Positions 5,248-6,733 of a stretch of DNA of 6,733 bases are shown here, in pieces. The position numbers and the translations under genes were made by a program. Numbering within the stretch: position 1 is the stretch's first letter; each line of letters begins with the position of its first letter. Under the pieces are notes generated by a model. It was not told the DNA's origin. It searched no databases and saw only the letters and a program-made list of their open reading frames with translations. This stretch comes from an uncultured Bacteroidales bacterium (GTDB lineage: Bacteria; Bacteroidota; Bacteroidia; Bacteroidales; P3), in contig CAMURW010000082.1 in assembly GCA_947097635.1 (NCBI GenBank), positions 1 to 6,733 of the forward strand, written 5' to 3'.

Positions 5248-5733
5248 TTACATTAGTCCCAGCTCCAGTTTCACCTCGTCGGTGAGGCGGTCGGGTGACC
5301 AGGGCGGGTCGAAGGTCAGCTCTACATCCACGTCCACCACGCCTTCAATATATTGTACCATCTGACGCACGTCCTGAAACATGAATTCTGCCTCGGGGCA
5401 GTCGGGTGCCGTCATCGTCATCAGTATTTTCACCCTATAGCCTTCGTTGAGAGGCTCTGCGGTGACGTTGTAGATGAGGCCCAGGTCGTAGATGTTCACG
5501 GGAATCTCGGGGTCGTAGATGCTCTTCAGCACGTTTACGGTGTTCTGTTTGATGCTGTCGGCGTTGGGCTTGGGACCTTGTGCTTGTGCCCGTTCGGCTT
5601 CTGCCTGTTTTTGCTCGTCGGCACTCATTTTGTCGGCGACGGCAGAGGCTTGCTGTGCCACGACCTTTGTTTTAACATCTTTATCTTTGGCGTTGTTTTT
5701 CAGCGGCTGTTGCTTCTTCTTGAATAGTGACAT
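5248..5733 (-). CDS. MIP18/DUF59 family (SufT-like) Fe-S assembly factor
   Basis: Proteins of this family help assemble or deliver Fe-S clusters in the cytoplasm. Residues about 62-161 form the conserved domain: NVLKSIYDPEIPVNIYDLGL (first motif, near 67-86), the TMTAPDCPEAE motif (107-116) with Cys112, VDVDVELTFDPPWSPDRLT and a C-terminal LGLM. The cysteine in the TAPxCP motif is the usual key residue. The domain is preceded by about 60 residues rich in Lys, Gln, Ala and Glu with no clear fold; bacterial homologs are commonly near 100 residues, so this is an extension. The ATG at 5733, 23 bases after the sufE stop, gives 161 residues; an internal ATG at 5628 would give 126. No Shine-Dalgarno site is seen for either. 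Adjacency to sufE supports a role in Fe-S assembly. The exact client proteins cannot be told. Confidence 0.92.
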   Translation of the reverse strand: MSLFKKKQQPLKNNAKDKDVKTKVVAQQASAVADKMSADEQKQAEAERAQAQGPKPNADSIKQNTVNVLKSIYDPEIPVNIYDLGLIYNVTAEPLNEGYRVKILMTMTAPDCPEAEFMFQDVRQMVQYIEGVVDVDVELTFDPPWSPDRLTDEVKLELGLM

Positions 5734-5756
5734 AATGAAAGGGTGTGTGGTGGTTG

Positions 5757-6176
5757 CTATTGTTTCATGCTGAATGCCAGTGCGTACATCTTCAGCTGTT
5801 TCACCATGGCGGTGAGTCCGTTGCTGCGGGTGGGGGAGAGGTGTTCCTCGAGTCCTATCTTCTCTATGAAGTCCAGTTTGGCATCCAGGATGTCCTGCGG
5901 TGTCTGGTTGTTCAGTACCCTTATCAGCAGTGCAATGATGCCACGCGTGATTACGGCATCGCTGTCGGCACGGAAGTGCAGCTTGCCGTCTTCTATATGG
6001 CAGCTTAGCCACACGCGACTTTGGCATCCTTTGATGAGGTTGCTGTCTGTCTTTTCTCGTTCGTCAATCTGTGGGCAGCCTTTGCCCAGCTCTATGAGGT
6101 AGGCGTATTTGTCCAGCCACTCGTCGTAGTTGGAGAACTCGTCAACGATTTGGTCTTCTATTTCTTGAATGGACAT
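5757..6176 (-). CDS. sufE: Cysteine desulfuration protein SufE
   Basis: SufE accepts persulfide sulfur from the cysteine desulfurase SufS and passes it to the SufBCD scaffold in the cytoplasm. The 139-residue length fits the family (E. coli SufE is 138). The catalytic loop IKGCQSRVW holds Cys51, the same position as the active cysteine in E. coli. Other family features are the N-terminal DEWLDKYAYLIELGK region, GKLHFRADSDAVITRGIIALL and the IGLEEHLSPTRSNGL segment near the end. The ATG at 6176 starts the normal N-terminal helix; the bases before it read TTTCCCC, without a Shine-Dalgarno site. It lies 69 bases after the LptF/LptG-type gene, with no TAnnTTTG element in the gap. The MIP18 gene follows after 23 bases, so the pair is probably one unit. 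The unrelated SufU is excluded by the motif and length. Confidence 0.96.
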   Translation of the reverse strand: MSIQEIEDQIVDEFSNYDEWLDKYAYLIELGKGCPQIDEREKTDSNLIKGCQSRVWLSCHIEDGKLHFRADSDAVITRGIIALLIRVLNNQTPQDILDAKLDFIEKIGLEEHLSPTRSNGLTAMVKQLKMYALAFSMKQ

Positions 6177-6180
6177 GGGG

Positions 6181-6212
6181 GAAAGTTTGAAGTATTATTA
6201 TGTTTGAAAGTT
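6181..6212. repeat. Direct repeats in the sufE leader
   Basis: The plus strand has GAAAGTT at 6181-6187 and 6206-6212, and GTTTGAA at 6185-6191 and 6202-6208. The GTTTGAA copies are 17 bases apart, close to the 18-base spacing of the repeat before sufC. This may be a shared regulatory feature or an effect of AT-rich spacer DNA. Confidence 0.3.
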
Positions 6213-6245
6213 CTTAGGTTGTTGTAGGCAATTAAGGTCTTGTGG

Positions 6246-6733
6246 CTATTTTGGTGCGGCGCGGACCAGGGAGACGGCGGCGATGCCGAAGATGAGTTGG
6301 GGCATTAGAACGGCCATGAATGGCGACAGGCTGCCGTTGATGGCGAAGACCGATGCTACTTTCATGATGATGATGAAGGTGAAGGCGATGGCAATGCCGA
6401 TGGTCAGATGCACACCTATGCCGCCTCGTACCTTGCGGCTGCTCACTGCCACGCCGATGAAGGTCATCACCAATATGGCCAAGGGATTCAGCAGGCGCTG
6501 GTAGTATTCTATCTTGGCTTCCGTCACCATGCCGCTGCCTCGCAGCATCTCGTTTCGTATGTGCTTATACAGTTCGGGGGATGTCATGGTGAAGATAATC
6601 TTGTTGGCGCGGAAGAAGTCGTCGGGTTTTACGCCCAGGGTGTCGCGGTATTCGGGATAGAATGTCAGTTGCTCCTGGTCGTCGTGAAATGTGCGGACGT
6701 AGTATCTGTGGCAATTCCACACGTTGGTAGCGG
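6246..6733 (-). CDS. lptG: LptF/LptG family permease, C-terminal part
   Basis: LptF and LptG are the inner-membrane subunits of the LptB2FGC complex that extracts lipopolysaccharide and sends it to the outer membrane. Only the last 161 residues are inside the window; the frame stays open to the right edge, so an internal GTG at 6722 is not the true start. The visible part has the end of the periplasmic beta domain (VRTFHDDQEQLTFYPEY), a linker with SPELYKHIRNEML, then the three closing membrane helices: NPLAILVMTFIGVAVSSR, GVHLTIGIAIAFTFIIIMKV and MAVLMPQLIFGIAAVSLV. The closing pattern VFAINGSLSPFMAVLMPQ resembles LptG more than LptF, but the choice between the two is tentative. A TAG at 6246-6248 ends the gene 69 bases before sufE. 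No terminator is visible, so read-through into sufE is possible. Confidence 0.88.
   Translation of the reverse strand, partial: ATNVWNCHRYYVRTFHDDQEQLTFYPEYRDTLGVKPDDFFRANKIIFTMTSPELYKHIRNEMLRGSGMVTEAKIEYYQRLLNPLAILVMTFIGVAVSSRKVRGGIGVHLTIGIAIAFTFIIIMKVASVFAINGSLSPFMAVLMPQLIFGIAAVSLVRAAPK

Noticed and set aside
5734..6027. Upstream extension of the MIP18 frame into sufE, giving a 259-codon frame.
   Set aside because: The added residues lie out of frame within sufE and look like translated noise; the ATG at 5733 just after the sufE stop is a better start.
1..6733. Mobile elements, CRISPR arrays, tRNA or rRNA genes.
   Set aside because: I saw no transposase or integrase motifs, no regularly spaced repeats, and no tRNA- or rRNA-like sequence in the gaps.

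Overview
All nine credible protein genes in this window lie on the minus strand and read from right to left. The window looks like a Bacteroidales chromosome, plausibly Prevotella-like, with balanced base composition. Three things point there: lipoprotein signal peptides with a CKKDD-type charged run after the lipid-bearing cysteine; A-rich or featureless start regions instead of strong Shine-Dalgarno sites; and one clear Bacteroidetes-type -7 element (TATTTTTG, followed by CA). I see no mobile element, tRNA, rRNA or CRISPR array. No gap exceeds 300 bases; the largest is 254 bases, at 3826-4079.

In transcription order, the right edge holds the C-terminal part of an LptF/LptG-family lipopolysaccharide-export permease. 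It is followed by sufE (sulfur acceptor) and, 23 bases on, a MIP18/DUF59 (SufT-like) Fe-S maturation factor with an unusual charged N-terminal extension. Next comes a DppC/OppC-type ABC permease that has no partner genes here. The 254-base gap after it holds a good candidate promoter with a dyad over its -33 region and a leader of about 165 bases. This leader precedes two lipoprotein genes: a 211-residue, probably surface-exposed protein and a 122-residue low-complexity protein. A strong 13-bp hairpin then marks a probable terminator. Past it come a third lipoprotein, with an NTF2-like pattern, then sufC and sufD.

The main theme is iron-sulfur cluster assembly. SufC and SufD are two parts of the SufBCD scaffold, SufE passes persulfide sulfur from the SufS desulfurase, and MIP18-family proteins help cluster assembly or delivery. 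These genes sit in two blocks (sufE-MIP18 and sufCD) about 3 kb apart, split by a transporter gene and three lipoprotein genes. Neither sufB nor sufS is visible. sufB is not directly upstream of sufC, where many suf operons have it; sufS could lie just beyond the left edge.

I find no obviously new large system. The points most worth checking are the split suf arrangement, the cysteine-rich tail of SufD, the MIP18 extension, and the promoter, dyad and short-ORF leader of the 211-residue lipoprotein.
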